Shown here: one piece after another, positions 16,127-24,870 of the stretch
How positions within the stretch are numbered: the stretch's first letter is position 1
Layout: each line of letters opens with the position of its first letter
Origin: Sphingomonadaceae bacterium
Lineage (GTDB): Bacteria; Pseudomonadota; Alphaproteobacteria; Sphingomonadales; Sphingomonadaceae
DNA: 64,000 bases
Reading direction: 5' to 3'
Assembly (NCBI GenBank): GCA_024236155.1
Contig: JACKLA010000001.1
Span: 124,001-188,000, forward strand
Made by a program: the position numbers and the translations under genes
Notes under the pieces: model-generated
The model's input: the letters and a program-made list of their open reading frames with translations, nothing else
Database searches by the model: none
Told to the model about the DNA's origin: nothing

Positions 16127-17890
16127 ATGACCCGCACAACCTTCGCCACCGCGCTGCTCGCCCTTTCGCTAACCGCCTGTGCAACCGCACCCGATGGAGC
16201 GGGGAGCGTTGCACCGCCGCACCAGACCGTAGAGCCGGTGACGGTCAAGATCGTCGGGCTGAACGATTTTCACGGCAATATCGAACCATTGCGTCGCCCT
16301 CTCACCCTGCCCGACGGTGCCGGCAATCAGCAGGAAGTCCGGGTTGCCGGGGCCGCCTATCTGGCCAGCGCAGTCGCCGCTGTGGAGGCTGAAGCCGAAT
16401 ACAGCATGGTCATCGCCGCCGGCGACCTGATCGGTGCCAGCCCGCTCGCCTCGTCCTATTTCCTCGACGAGCCTGCAATCGGCGCGATGAACCGGCTGGG
16501 GCTCGATTTCAACGCCGTTGGCAACCATGAATTCGACCGTGGCTGGCGCGAACTGAAACGCATCCAGGAAGGCGGCTGCGAGAAGCACAGCCTGCGCGAA
16601 CCCTGCGCGGTCGAACCCGATTTCGGCGGCGCGGACTTCGCATTCCTGGCCGCCAATGTGGTGATGCCCGATGGCAGCACGCTGTTCCCCGCCTACTCGA
16701 TCAAACGCTTCGATACGCCCGCAGGCGAACTGGCGATCGGGGTCATCGGGTTGACGCTGAAGGACACGCCAACGCTGGTGACGCCCAGCGGGGTGGCGGG
16801 CCTGACCTTCGGCGACGAAGCCGACGCGATCAATCGCGCGGTCGAAGCGCTCGAGGCCGAAGGGGTCGATGCCACCGTGGTCGCGATCCACCAGGGACTC
16901 TATACCGAGGTCGGCTTCAACGACAAAAGCTGCGGCGGCGTTTCGGGTGCCTTGCTCGATATCCTCGCCAGGGTCGATCCGCGTGTCGACCTGGTTATCT
17001 CGGGCCACACCCACCGGGCCTATGTGTGCGATTACTCGGCCATCGATGCGTCACGCGAATTCCTCGTCACCAGCGCAGGCTATGGCGGCTCGTTCCTGAC
17101 CGACATCACCCTGACGGTCGATCCGGCGCATGGCGAAGTGCTCGCAAAGAGCGCAGACAACCGCGTGGTGCAGGTGAGCGGCCCGGCGGTGGAAGGCGAT
17201 ACAACGACTTCCAACCCCGCCTTCCCGGCCTATGCGCCCAATGCAGAAGTTGCCGGCTATGTCGCACAATATGTCGCCGCTGCGAGCGAGGCCGCGAGCC
17301 GTCCGGTAGGCAGGATTTCGGGCGAGGCGCGCGACCCCGGTCCCGCAACCGAGGAAACCCAGCTCGGCAACCTTATCGCCGATGCGCAGCTGTTCGGCAC
17401 AAGCGAGGCAGGGGCGCAGATTGCGCTGATGAACAATTCGGGCGTGCGCACCGCGCTGGTTCCTGCTGCCGACGGCACGGTGAGCTATGGGGATATTTAT
17501 GCCGTCCAGCCCTTCGGCAACACGCTGATCACCAAGAGCTTTACCGGTGCCCAGCTGATCGCGCTGCTCGAACAGCAGTTCGATGATGAAGGCTTCGTGC
17601 AGACTTTCTCGACATCTGAAGGGTTCGAATTCAGCTACGATATGCGCCGCCCGGCTGGCGGCAGGCTGGTCTCGGCCACGCTCGATGGTGAACCGATCGA
17701 TCCGGAAAAGACCTATCGGGTGACGATGAACAGTTTCCTTGCCGCCGGTGGCGACAGCTTCACCGTGTTCGAGCAGGGAACCGAGGTTACCGTCGGCGCG
17801 ATCGATCTCGATGCGATGGAGGCTTACCTGCGCGAAGTCGACATTCGCCAATTGCCCGATCTTGGCAGGGTGACCGAAATCGGCGGGTGA
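16127..17890 (+). CDS. 5'-nucleotidase/metallophosphatase lipoprotein
   Basis: The 587-residue protein begins with a lipoprotein signal (MTRTTFATALLALSLTAC; Cys 18), so it is probably membrane anchored on the periplasmic side. The N-terminal calcineurin-like domain holds the dimetal motifs LNDFHGNIEP, AGDLIGASP, VGNHEFDRGW and ISGHTHRAY. The C-terminal half matches the 5'-nucleotidase substrate domain, including NLIADAQL, NNSGVRTAL and the aromatic clamp GFEFSYDM. The expected role is dephosphorylation of nucleotides to nucleosides for scavenging. It lies 44 bases after the flavoprotein gene and converges on a tetR gene. Confidence 0.92.
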   Translation: MTRTTFATALLALSLTACATAPDGAGSVAPPHQTVEPVTVKIVGLNDFHGNIEPLRRPLTLPDGAGNQQEVRVAGAAYLASAVAAVEAEAEYSMVIAAGDLIGASPLASSYFLDEPAIGAMNRLGLDFNAVGNHEFDRGWRELKRIQEGGCEKHSLREPCAVEPDFGGADFAFLAANVVMPDGSTLFPAYSIKRFDTPAGELAIGVIGLTLKDTPTLVTPSGVAGLTFGDEADAINRAVEALEAEGVDATVVAIHQGLYTEVGFNDKSCGGVSGALLDILARVDPRVDLVISGHTHRAYVCDYSAIDASREFLVTSAGYGGSFLTDITLTVDPAHGEVLAKSADNRVVQVSGPAVEGDTTTSNPAFPAYAPNAEVAGYVAQYVAAASEAASRPVGRISGEARDPGPATEETQLGNLIADAQLFGTSEAGAQIALMNNSGVRTALVPAADGTVSYGDIYAVQPFGNTLITKSFTGAQLIALLEQQFDDEGFVQTFSTSEGFEFSYDMRRPAGGRLVSATLDGEPIDPEKTYRVTMNSFLAAGGDSFTVFEQGTEVTVGAIDLDAMEAYLREVDIRQLPDLGRVTEIGG

Positions 17891-17907
17891 TCACTTGGAG
17901 GTGATCA
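17887..17907. terminator. Short inverted repeat between convergent stops
   Basis: TGATCAC and GTGATCA flank a 6-base spacer between the stop codons of the 5'-nucleotidase and tetR genes. There is no T run, so it is at most a weak two-way terminator. Confidence 0.3.
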
Positions 17908-18534
17908 TTTGGCGGCGCGGAGGCCCGCAACACCTTTCGCACCGCCATCGACGCCCGAGAGCCCGGCAAACAGCGTGTCGATGATGCGCGCCAGCTTCTC
18001 CTCGCTCAGCCGGTCTTCGAGCATGGCGATGTGATAGGGCTGGATATAGCAATTCGCGATCTGGTTGATCAGCGACAGCGCCTCGTTGATTGCCAGTTCG
18101 GGAAAATAGCCTTCCGCCTGCGCCTCTGCGATCAGTTCGCACAGGTAATGATCAGCCAGATCGATAAAGCTGCGCGCGCGCTCGAAATGCTGTTCGCCCA
18201 TTTCGATATAGAGCCGGAAAGCAGCCGGATCGCGGCGATAATTGTCGCGCAGCAGGATGAAGCGGCGGGCGAAGAATTCGTAGAGCTTGCGGCGGATCGG
18301 CAGGTCGCTCGCCATCACCTCGTCCATCACGGCGAGCTTGGGTGCGAACCATTCGGCGACGACCGCATCGAACAGCGCCGCGTCATCTGGGAAAAGCGTG
18401 TCAAGCCGGGTGCGGGCGATGCCCAGTTCCGCGACGAGTTTTGAGCGGGTCATTTCCTCGCCCCGCCGTTCCATTGCAGCCATCGCCGCGCGAACGACTT
18501 TTCGGCGCTCCTGCTCGAGTTCCTCTTCGCTCAC
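17905..18534 (-). CDS. TetR/AcrR-family regulator
   Basis: The 209-residue protein has an N-terminal helix-turn-helix (about residues 10-52) with KLVAELGIARTRLDTLFPDDAALF, a somewhat divergent TetR signature with FPD where YF/HF is usual, and a helical C-terminal domain. The GTG at 18534 is preferred because GAGGG lies eight bases upstream; a TTG at 18549 has no such site. It ends the minus-strand unit that begins with isovaleryl-CoA dehydrogenase and may regulate the lipid or acyl-CoA genes above it. This is inferred from position. Confidence 0.8.
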   Translation of the reverse strand: MSEEELEQERRKVVRAAMAAMERRGEEMTRSKLVAELGIARTRLDTLFPDDAALFDAVVAEWFAPKLAVMDEVMASDLPIRRKLYEFFARRFILLRDNYRRDPAAFRLYIEMGEQHFERARSFIDLADHYLCELIAEAQAEGYFPELAINEALSLINQIANCYIQPYHIAMLEDRLSEEKLARIIDTLFAGLSGVDGGAKGVAGLRAAK

Positions 18535-18612
18535 GGTTCGATCCCTCAACTGCCTCGTTGGGCAATTTAGGAGCTGGATCGCCGCGTTAAACCCCCAAAA
18601 CGCGCTCGCCGG

Positions 18613-19407
18613 TCAATTCTTCGGCGGGCGCGGCAAGAATGGCGAGGTGCGGGCGATGTAGTCAGCATATTTGTCACCGCGCTTCTTTTTCATCCCTGCT
18701 TCGAGCAGCGCCGCGCCCGACCATTTGGTCAGGGTAAAGGTGAGGAACAACGGCCCCGCCACGGTATAGAGCGCCCACGTCCAGCCGAGCGATGCCGTGA
18801 CGAGCCAGATACCCCACCACACACAGGCATCGCCAAAGTAATTGGGGTGGCGGGTATAGCGCCAAAGCCCTGTGTCGAGGATCTTCCCCTCATTTGCCGG
18901 ATCGGCCTTGAACTGCGCCAATTGCCAGTCGCCCGCCCATTCGAAGAATATGCCTGTCACGAAAACCGCGATCCCCGCCCATGCGAGCGGCGACAGTACA
19001 TCCTCGCTTCCTGCTGCAAGGATACCGACCTGCGCAGGCGAGGAAACGAGGAACAACAGCACCGCCTGACCGAGCCAGATCTTGGTCAGGGCCGCGATGG
19101 CGAAGCGGCCTTTCTCGCGGTCTTTCTTCAGGATACGCCGGTATCGCTGGTCTTCGCCTTCGCGGCGCCAGCGACGGAGCAGGTAGATACCGAGGCGCAA
19201 ACCCCAGGCCACAGCCATTGCCATGATCAGTGCCGCCACCAGGCCGCGCCCTGGCGACTGGACGTAGCTGGTCAGCGCCATCAGCCCCATGCCCGCACCC
19301 CAAAAGCTGTCGATGAAGGATACGTCGTCGATCTGGACCGAAATCACCCACAGGATCAGCACGATCCCGGCCAGCAGCGCAGCATTGGTCAGCAGCGCAT
19401 CAAGCAT
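18613..19407 (-). CDS. DUF1295 (steroid 5-alpha-reductase-like) membrane protein
   Basis: The 264-residue protein has about six membrane segments. It matches DUF1295 through SFIDSFWGAG near residue 32, the LRLGIYLLRRWRREGEDQRY loop near 72 and the C-terminal GLWRYTRHPNYFGD, the NADPH-binding type block shared with isoprenylcysteine methyltransferases and steroid reductases. It is expected to reduce or modify a lipid substrate in the inner membrane; the substrate is unknown. Its start overlaps the end of the acyltransferase gene by eight bases. Confidence 0.88.
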   Translation of the reverse strand: MLDALLTNAALLAGIVLILWVISVQIDDVSFIDSFWGAGMGLMALTSYVQSPGRGLVAALIMAMAVAWGLRLGIYLLRRWRREGEDQRYRRILKKDREKGRFAIAALTKIWLGQAVLLFLVSSPAQVGILAAGSEDVLSPLAWAGIAVFVTGIFFEWAGDWQLAQFKADPANEGKILDTGLWRYTRHPNYFGDACVWWGIWLVTASLGWTWALYTVAGPLFLTFTLTKWSGAALLEAGMKKKRGDKYADYIARTSPFLPRPPKN

Positions 19408-20068
19408 GCTTCGCCTCCGCGACCAGCCGCAATGCCTGCGCCTCCAGCACCTTGTAGCGATCGTAATCGGGCAGTTTCGAACGCATGAAACGCGCCAGCT
19501 TCAGCAGGTCATCCGCATAATTCCCGCTCGGGTAGAGCGGCGGGCCAAAACCGAGGATGCGGCGCGCATTGCAAACCCATGCCGGAACGATGGGAACATT
19601 GGCCGCCTGTGCAATATGATAGAAACCGGATTTCCATTCGCCTTCGCTCGAGCGCGTTCCCTCGACAGCGATCACCAGCGCCAGCTTGTCACGCCGGGCG
19701 AATTCTTCCGCCACCTGCTGGGTCACATTGGCCCGGCGCGTGCGGTCGACCGGTATGCCGCCCATGTCGAACATGAAATTGCGCATGATGCCCTTGAACA
19801 GCGTGTGCTTGCCCATGAAATTCGGCTGGACTCCCTCTTCGGCGGTCGCCCCGATGAAGAACACGAAATCCCAGTTCGACGTGTGCGGCGCGCCCGCAAT
19901 GACAAATTTGTCGAGATCGGGAAGATGCCCGTCGAGCTTCCACCCTTTCCAGCGATAGAGCACCATGATTATGCGGCGCACGATGCGCGACAAAAGCGAG
20001 GCCTTCCGCTTCTCGATGCGATCTGGCGTATCCGGCAAACTGTCCTCCCCCGGCAGGCCTAGCAGCAT
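19400..20068 (-). CDS. PlsC-like 1-acylglycerol-phosphate acyltransferase family protein
   Basis: The 222-residue protein has the glycerolipid acyltransferase motif H-x4-D in APHTSNWDFVF near residue 60, and the later substrate block VEGTRSSEG where EGTRS is conserved. Family members transfer acyl groups to lysophospholipids or related lipids at the inner membrane. This shorter, soluble-looking type is common in proteobacteria and its acceptor is not certain. The ATG at 20068 is chosen over an in-frame TTG at 20119 with no ribosome binding site. Confidence 0.85.
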   Translation of the reverse strand: MLLGLPGEDSLPDTPDRIEKRKASLLSRIVRRIIMVLYRWKGWKLDGHLPDLDKFVIAGAPHTSNWDFVFFIGATAEEGVQPNFMGKHTLFKGIMRNFMFDMGGIPVDRTRRANVTQQVAEEFARRDKLALVIAVEGTRSSEGEWKSGFYHIAQAANVPIVPAWVCNARRILGFGPPLYPSGNYADDLLKLARFMRSKLPDYDRYKVLEAQALRLVAEAKHA

Positions 20069-20147
20069 GCTTCGCCGATGCGCTAAGGAAAAGTGCGATG
20101 CTGCAATTCCTGTCGACAATCTGGCGGGGCCGTGAACATCGCCTCAC

Positions 20148-20279
20148 TTAGCGAGATGCGAACCACACGATAGCCAGTGTGATCAAGACCACCAGCGCCA
20201 GCTTGGCAAGGAAGCCATAGATCAGCCAGCGAGGCATGCCCGTATCGGGCTTGCGACCTTCGTCATCTTCGCCACTCAT
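20148..20279 (-). CDS. 43-residue single-span membrane protein
   Basis: An ATG at 20279 opens 43 codons. The product has an acidic and basic N-terminus (MSGEDDEGRKPDTGMPRW) followed by one hydrophobic helix of about 22 residues (LAKLALVVLITLAIVWF) and a short Arg tail. It begins five bases after the mccB stop codon in the same direction, which supports a real gene of the operon. It could assist a membrane-associated step or be a small-protein regulator; nothing in the sequence says which. Confidence 0.6.
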   Translation of the reverse strand: MSGEDDEGRKPDTGMPRWLIYGFLAKLALVVLITLAIVWFASR

Positions 20280-20284
20280 CGCCA

Positions 20285-21901
20285 TCACATCCTGAACACG
20301 CCGAATTGCGGGCGCTCTTCAATCGGTGCCTCCAGCGTTGCCGCGAAGGCCAGCCCCAGCACATCGCGGGTCTGGACCGGGTCGATCACGCCATCGTCCC
20401 ACAGGCGGGCGGTGGCGTAGTAGGGGTTGCCCTCATCCTCGTATTTCTGGCGGATCGGGGCCTTGAATTCCTCAGCCTGTTCCGGCGTCCAGCTATCGGC
20501 ATCGCGGTGAACGGTCGCCAGCACCGATGCGGCCTGCTCGCCTCCCATCACGCTGATCCGCGCATTGGGCCAGGTGAACAGGAAGCGCGGCGAATAGGCA
20601 CGCCCGCACATGCCGTAATTGCCCGCGCCAAAGCTGCCGCCGATCACCACGGTGATCTTGGGCACAGTGGCGGTGGCGACGGCGGTCACCAGCTTGGCGC
20701 CGTGCTTGGCAATGCCCTCGGCCTCGTATTTCCCGCCAACCATGAAGCCCGATATGTTCTGGAGGAACAGCAGCGGGATACGCCGCTGGCAGGCGAGCTC
20801 GATAAAATGTGCACCCTTTTGCGCACTCTCGCTGAACAGCACGCCGTTATTGGCGAGGACCGCGACCGGCATGCCCCAGATATGCGCAAAGCCGCACACC
20901 AGCGTGCTGCCATAGTGCGTCTTGAATTCGTGGAACTCGCTGCCGTCGACAATCCGCGCAATCACCTCGTGCACATCATAGGGCGCGCGAACATCCTCCG
21001 GCACCAGCGCGTATAGATCGTCGGCGTCGAATTTGGGCGGGCGCGGATCGACAATACCGTCACCCGGCTGGCCTGAGACCCCCGCCTTCGCGGGGGCGCA
21101 GTGGCTGACGATATCGCGCACGATCGTTAGCGCGTGCTCGTCGTTCTCGGCCAAATGATCGACTACGCCCGATTTTCTGGCGTGAAGATCGCCGCCGCCA
21201 AGGTCTTCTGCACTGATCTCCTCGCCCGTTGCCGCCTTCACCAGCGGCGGTCCGGCAAGGAAGATCGTGCCCTGTTCGCGCACGATCACCGTCTCGTCGC
21301 TCATGGCCGGGACATAGGCTCCGCCCGCAGTGCAGCTGCCCATCACGCAGGCGATCTGCGGGATGCCGAGCGCGGACATGTTCGCCTGGTTGAAGAATAT
21401 CCGCCCGAAATGCTCACGGTCCGGGAACACCTCGGCCTGGTAGGGCAGGTTCGCTCCGCCACTATCGACGAGGTAGATGCACGGCAGGCGGTTTTCCTGT
21501 GCGATCTCCTGCGCGCGCAAGTGCTTCTTGACCGTCATCGGGTAATAGCTGCCGCCCTTCACGGTTGGGTCATTGCACACGATCATGCACTGACGGCCCG
21601 AAACGCGCCCGACCCCGCAGATCATCGACGCGCCGTTGACGTCCCCTTCATACATCCCGTTCGCCGCCAACTGGCCAACCTCCAGAAACGGCGACCCCGG
21701 ATCGAGCAGCCGCTCCACCCGGTCACGCGGCAACAGCTTGCCGCGGCTGACATGCCGCTCACGATGCCGCTCGGCCCCGCCGAGCGCCGCCTCCGCCACC
21801 TTGGCGCGCAAGTCGTCGGCCAGCGCCTTGTTGTGCGAAAAACGCGCCTTCGCCTCAGGGCTTTCGCGGTCGAGTTTCGAAGTGAGAACGGGTGCAGTCA
21901 T
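20285..21901 (-). CDS. mccB: Methylcrotonoyl-CoA carboxylase, carboxyltransferase (beta) subunit
   Basis: The subunit transfers the carboxyl group from biotin to 3-methylcrotonoyl-CoA in leucine breakdown. The 538-residue protein aligns throughout with MccB: RGKLLPRDRVERLLDPGSPF, YLVDSGGANLPYQAEVFPD, GSCTAGGAYVPAMSDE, FLQNISGFMVGGKYEAEGIAKHGAKLV, GGSFGAGNYGMCGRAYSPRF and the end ERPQFGVFRM. A closely related propionyl-CoA carboxylase beta chain is less likely because isovaleryl-CoA dehydrogenase is in the same unit. The linker near residues 268-280 (APAKAGVSG) is encoded by an inserted palindrome. The biotin-carrying alpha subunit is not in the window. Confidence 0.93.
   Translation of the reverse strand: MTAPVLTSKLDRESPEAKARFSHNKALADDLRAKVAEAALGGAERHRERHVSRGKLLPRDRVERLLDPGSPFLEVGQLAANGMYEGDVNGASMICGVGRVSGRQCMIVCNDPTVKGGSYYPMTVKKHLRAQEIAQENRLPCIYLVDSGGANLPYQAEVFPDREHFGRIFFNQANMSALGIPQIACVMGSCTAGGAYVPAMSDETVIVREQGTIFLAGPPLVKAATGEEISAEDLGGGDLHARKSGVVDHLAENDEHALTIVRDIVSHCAPAKAGVSGQPGDGIVDPRPPKFDADDLYALVPEDVRAPYDVHEVIARIVDGSEFHEFKTHYGSTLVCGFAHIWGMPVAVLANNGVLFSESAQKGAHFIELACQRRIPLLFLQNISGFMVGGKYEAEGIAKHGAKLVTAVATATVPKITVVIGGSFGAGNYGMCGRAYSPRFLFTWPNARISVMGGEQAASVLATVHRDADSWTPEQAEEFKAPIRQKYEDEGNPYYATARLWDDGVIDPVQTRDVLGLAFAATLEAPIEERPQFGVFRM
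21079..21096. repeat. REP-like palindrome inserted in frame in mccB
   Basis: CCCCCGC (21079-21085), loop CTTC, GCGGGGG (21090-21096) is a perfect 7-bp GC-rich hairpin. On the coding strand it encodes part of APAKAGVSG in a loop not expected in MccB proteins. Sphingomonad genomes carry many short intergenic palindromes of this look, so this is probably one copy tolerated inside a gene. The repeat family is recalled rather than searched. Confidence 0.55.
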
Positions 21902-22750
21902 TCAAACATCCTCTAGATCGTCCGCTTCGCTGCGCAAGTCGTCCGGCACCGCTGTTCCTTCGAGCCAGCGCCCCTTCATCCACTGCCTGGCAGCCGTGTG
22001 GGTGCGCGCAGCATAATCCGGCGTGTCGAGCCCGATCAGCGGCAGGTCCCAGCGCGCGGCGGTTTCGGCGATGCCCGCATCGTCTATCGGCCTGCCGTCA
22101 CGCACCAGATGGCGCGCGAGTTCGAGCTCCTGCCCCCAGAAATAAACGCTGTCGGCGCGCACATTGTCCTGCATTTCGCGCACTTCCTCGGGCCGTTCCC
22201 AGCTGACCATATCGAGCCAGATATCGGGCATCAGCAGGTCGACATGGCTGTCGGGTTTCCACTCGAGGGCATCGGCCTCGACGATCTCGATCTTCGTGCC
22301 GATGCCATCGGGCAGGCGTTCGAACAGCTGCAACTGGCGATGCATGGCGAGGACATCCTCGTCCATCTCGACCACCGTTACCCGTTCGACATCCGGCTGC
22401 ATCGCGGTCATCCCCGCAACCCAACCCATGCCGAGTCCAAAAATGGCGACATGCCCCTTGGCCAGATCGACGCCGATCTGCTGGCTCTCGGTTTCCATCG
22501 GGCTGAGCGACATCCACACATTCTGCCGCCGCATCAGGATCGGCATGCGATAGACCTGCTGCAATCCGGTCCAGTATCCCATGCAGATGGAAAACGGCAC
22601 CTGCGCCAGCGTCCACGCGCCCGACATCATCGGCGTATAGTATTCGACCAGCGGATCGTCGGGAAAGCGCGGCAGGCTGTCGATATCGACATTGTCCAGA
22701 TCGGGAATGCCACCACGCGGATCGGGTTTGCCACCGAGTTGGTCAGTCAC
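21902..22750 (-). CDS. SAM-dependent methyltransferase-like protein in the leucine cluster
   Basis: The 282-residue protein has a Rossmann-type nucleotide-binding start VAIFGLGMGWVAGMTAM near residue 100 followed by an acidic strand end VTVVEMDEDVL, the arrangement of class I methyltransferases and spermidine synthases. The conserved Asp of DALEW near residue 160 fits motif III. I cannot assign a substrate. It starts with GTG at 22750 and its stop is directly adjacent to the mccB ATG, so it is translated as part of the ivd-mccB operon. It is not a known enzyme of leucine catabolism. Confidence 0.65.
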   Translation of the reverse strand: MTDQLGGKPDPRGGIPDLDNVDIDSLPRFPDDPLVEYYTPMMSGAWTLAQVPFSICMGYWTGLQQVYRMPILMRRQNVWMSLSPMETESQQIGVDLAKGHVAIFGLGMGWVAGMTAMQPDVERVTVVEMDEDVLAMHRQLQLFERLPDGIGTKIEIVEADALEWKPDSHVDLLMPDIWLDMVSWERPEEVREMQDNVRADSVYFWGQELELARHLVRDGRPIDDAGIAETAARWDLPLIGLDTPDYAARTHTAARQWMKGRWLEGTAVPDDLRSEADDLEDV

Positions 22751-22816
22751 TGCGCACCCCCGCCTGCACCAATGTTTGCATCCGGGAACCCCGGGCCGAT
22801 GGCTAGCAAAGCCACT

Positions 22817-23983
22817 TCACCCCGCCGCCCCGATCAGTTCACGCCCGATCAGCATCCGCCTGATCTCGTTCGTTCCTGCACCGATATCGAGCAGCTTGGC
22901 ATCGCGCAAATAGCGTTCGACCGGCCAGTCCTTGGTATAGCCCGCGCCGCCCAGTGCCTGCACCGCTTCGGCGGCGACCTTGAAGGCGTTTTCGCTCGCC
23001 AGCAGGATCGCACCTGCCGCGTCGAAGCGGGTCGTCTGTTCGTTGTCGCAGGCCTTGGCTACGGCATAGGTGTAGGCGCGCGCCGATTGCAGCGCGACAT
23101 ACATGTCGGCCACCTTGGCCTGCATCAGCTGGAAGCTGCCGATCGGTTTGCCGAACTGCTTGCGTTCGCGCAGGTAGGGGATGACCGTGTCGAGGCAGGC
23201 CTGCATTATGCCGAGCTGAAGCCCCGCGAGCACCACGCGCTCGTAATCGAGCCCGCTCATCAGCACGCCCACGCCGCCATGCAGCGGCCCCATCACGTTT
23301 TCTTCCGGCACTTCGCAATCGTCGAACACCAGTTCTGCCGTGGGGCTGCCGCGCATGCCCATCTTGTCGATCTTCTGTCCGATACTGAAACCGGGCATGT
23401 CTTTCTCGATCAGGAAAGCGGTGATTCCGCGCGACCCGGCCTCGGGCGAGGTCTTGGCATAGACCACCAGCGTATCGGCATAGGTCGCGTTGGTGATCCA
23501 GAACTTGGTGCCGTTGAGGATATAGCCACCCTGTACCTCGTCCGCCTTGAGCTTCATCGAGACCACATCCGACCCGGCGCTGGCCTCACTCATGGCGAGA
23601 CTGCCGACATGTTCGCCCGAAATCAGCTTGGGCAGGTACTTGGCCTTCTGCTCTTCGTTGCCCCAGCGGCGGATCTGGTTGACGCACAGGTTCGAGTGAG
23701 CGCCGTAGCTCAGGCCGACGGAGGCACTGGCGCGGCTGATTTCCTCGACCGCGATGACATGTTCGAGGTAACCTAGCCCCAGCCCGCCATCTTCTTCACC
23801 CACGGTAATCCCGTGCAGGCCCAGCTCGCCCATTTTGGGCCACAGCTCCTGCGGGAACCAGTCTTCGCGATCGGCTTTCTCGGCCAGCGGGGCAACCTGC
23901 TCGTCGGCGAAACGGGCGGTCGTCTCGCGAATCATCTCGGCCGTCTCGCCCAGCTGGAAATCGAAATCGGGGGTCGCGCGCAT
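22817..23983 (-). CDS. ivd: Isovaleryl-CoA dehydrogenase
   Basis: This FAD enzyme oxidises isovaleryl-CoA to 3-methylcrotonoyl-CoA, directly before the MccB step. The 388-residue protein has the acyl-CoA dehydrogenase signatures AMSEASAGSDVVSMKLKA and QALGGAGYTKDWPVERYLRDAKLLDIGAGTNEI. The catalytic Glu is in LDYERVVLAGLQLG (about residue 245), the position used by isovaleryl-CoA rather than short-chain dehydrogenases. The ATG at 23983 follows AGGAG on the minus strand. It is the first gene of the minus-strand unit. Confidence 0.93.
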   Translation of the reverse strand: MRATPDFDFQLGETAEMIRETTARFADEQVAPLAEKADREDWFPQELWPKMGELGLHGITVGEEDGGLGLGYLEHVIAVEEISRASASVGLSYGAHSNLCVNQIRRWGNEEQKAKYLPKLISGEHVGSLAMSEASAGSDVVSMKLKADEVQGGYILNGTKFWITNATYADTLVVYAKTSPEAGSRGITAFLIEKDMPGFSIGQKIDKMGMRGSPTAELVFDDCEVPEENVMGPLHGGVGVLMSGLDYERVVLAGLQLGIMQACLDTVIPYLRERKQFGKPIGSFQLMQAKVADMYVALQSARAYTYAVAKACDNEQTTRFDAAGAILLASENAFKVAAEAVQALGGAGYTKDWPVERYLRDAKLLDIGAGTNEIRRMLIGRELIGAAG

Positions 23984-24070
23984 GGTTACTCCTGAAACTA
24001 CAGGTGATGCGCATAGCCGAGGCTTGGCCTGCCCGCAAACGGCAGAATGAGGGTGTATTTCGGCCCGCCT

Positions 24071-24099
24071 TTGACCCCGCGCCCTGCGGCGCATAGGGT
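24071..24099 (+). promoter_or_regulatory. Sigma70-type promoter giving a possibly leaderless transcript
   Basis: TTGACC (24071-24076), a 17-base spacer and TAGGGT (24094-24099) fit the vegetative promoter layout. The expected start site falls at about 24106, the GTG of the ABC ATPase gene, which has no Shine-Dalgarno sequence. A leaderless message would explain this. Confidence 0.4.
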
Positions 24100-24105
24100 C
24101 GCACC

Positions 24106-24870
24106 GTGGCCGGAACCGCCCCCCGCATCTCGCTCGAACATCTGGGCAAACGCTTCGGCAATACGCTGGCGGTCGACGATGTCTCGCTCGAGATTGCAGG
24201 CGGCAGTTTCCTTGCGCTGGTCGGCGCGTCGGGTTCGGGCAAGTCGACCCTGCTCAAGACGATCAACCGGCTGGTCGAACCAGACAATGGCTCGATCCTG
24301 ATCGACGGAACCGACATCTGCCGCGCCCTGCCGCACGAATTGCGGCGACGGATCGGCTATGTCTTCCAGGGTATCGGTCTGTTCCCGCATATGGATGTGA
24401 AGGAGAATATCGGTATCGGGCCGCGCCTTTCGGGCCAGCGCCTGCCCGCCGCCCGGATTGCCGAACTGCTCGAACTGGTCGAACTCGACGCGACATTCGC
24501 CGCCCGCATGCCGCATGAACTGTCCGGTGGACAGCGCCAGCGCATCGGCGTTGCGCGCGCGCTGGCGGGTGACCCGCACCTTTTGTTGATGGACGAACCC
24601 TTCGGCGCGCTCGATCCCGTGACCCGCGCTGCCCTGGGCAAGCGTGTTCAGGACCTCCATCGACAGCTCGGCCTGACCACGGTCATGGTGACGCATGACA
24701 TGGCGGAGGCGCTGTTGCTGGCCGACCGCGTGCTGGTGATGGATGCAGGCCGGATCGTTGCCGATTGCACTCCGGGCGAACTGCTCGCAGGCGAAGGTGG
24801 CGATGTGGCACAGAACCTCGTCGCCGTTCCGCGCGAGCAGGCAAAGGCATTGGCCGGGCTTACGCCATGA
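24106..24870 (+). CDS. Osmoprotectant (glycine betaine/choline-type) ABC importer ATPase
   Basis: The 254-residue ATPase has Walker A GASGSGKSTLL near residue 40, the Q-loop in GYVFQGIGLFPHM, the ABC signature LSGGQRQRIGVARAL near 143, Walker B LLLMDEPFGALDP and the switch His in MVTHDMAEALLLADR. It resembles OpuCA/OsmV of the quaternary-amine uptake family. The CBS domains found in longer OpuA-type ATPases are absent. It starts with GTG and its stop overlaps the ATG of the permease-binding protein gene. Confidence 0.9.
   Translation: MAGTAPRISLEHLGKRFGNTLAVDDVSLEIAGGSFLALVGASGSGKSTLLKTINRLVEPDNGSILIDGTDICRALPHELRRRIGYVFQGIGLFPHMDVKENIGIGPRLSGQRLPAARIAELLELVELDATFAARMPHELSGGQRQRIGVARALAGDPHLLLMDEPFGALDPVTRAALGKRVQDLHRQLGLTTVMVTHDMAEALLLADRVLVMDAGRIVADCTPGELLAGEGGDVAQNLVAVPREQAKALAGLTP

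Noticed and set aside
17887..17907. GTGATCAC palindrome as an operator for the adjacent TetR gene
   Set aside because: It lies past the end of the tetR gene rather than in its promoter, so a role in its control is unlikely.
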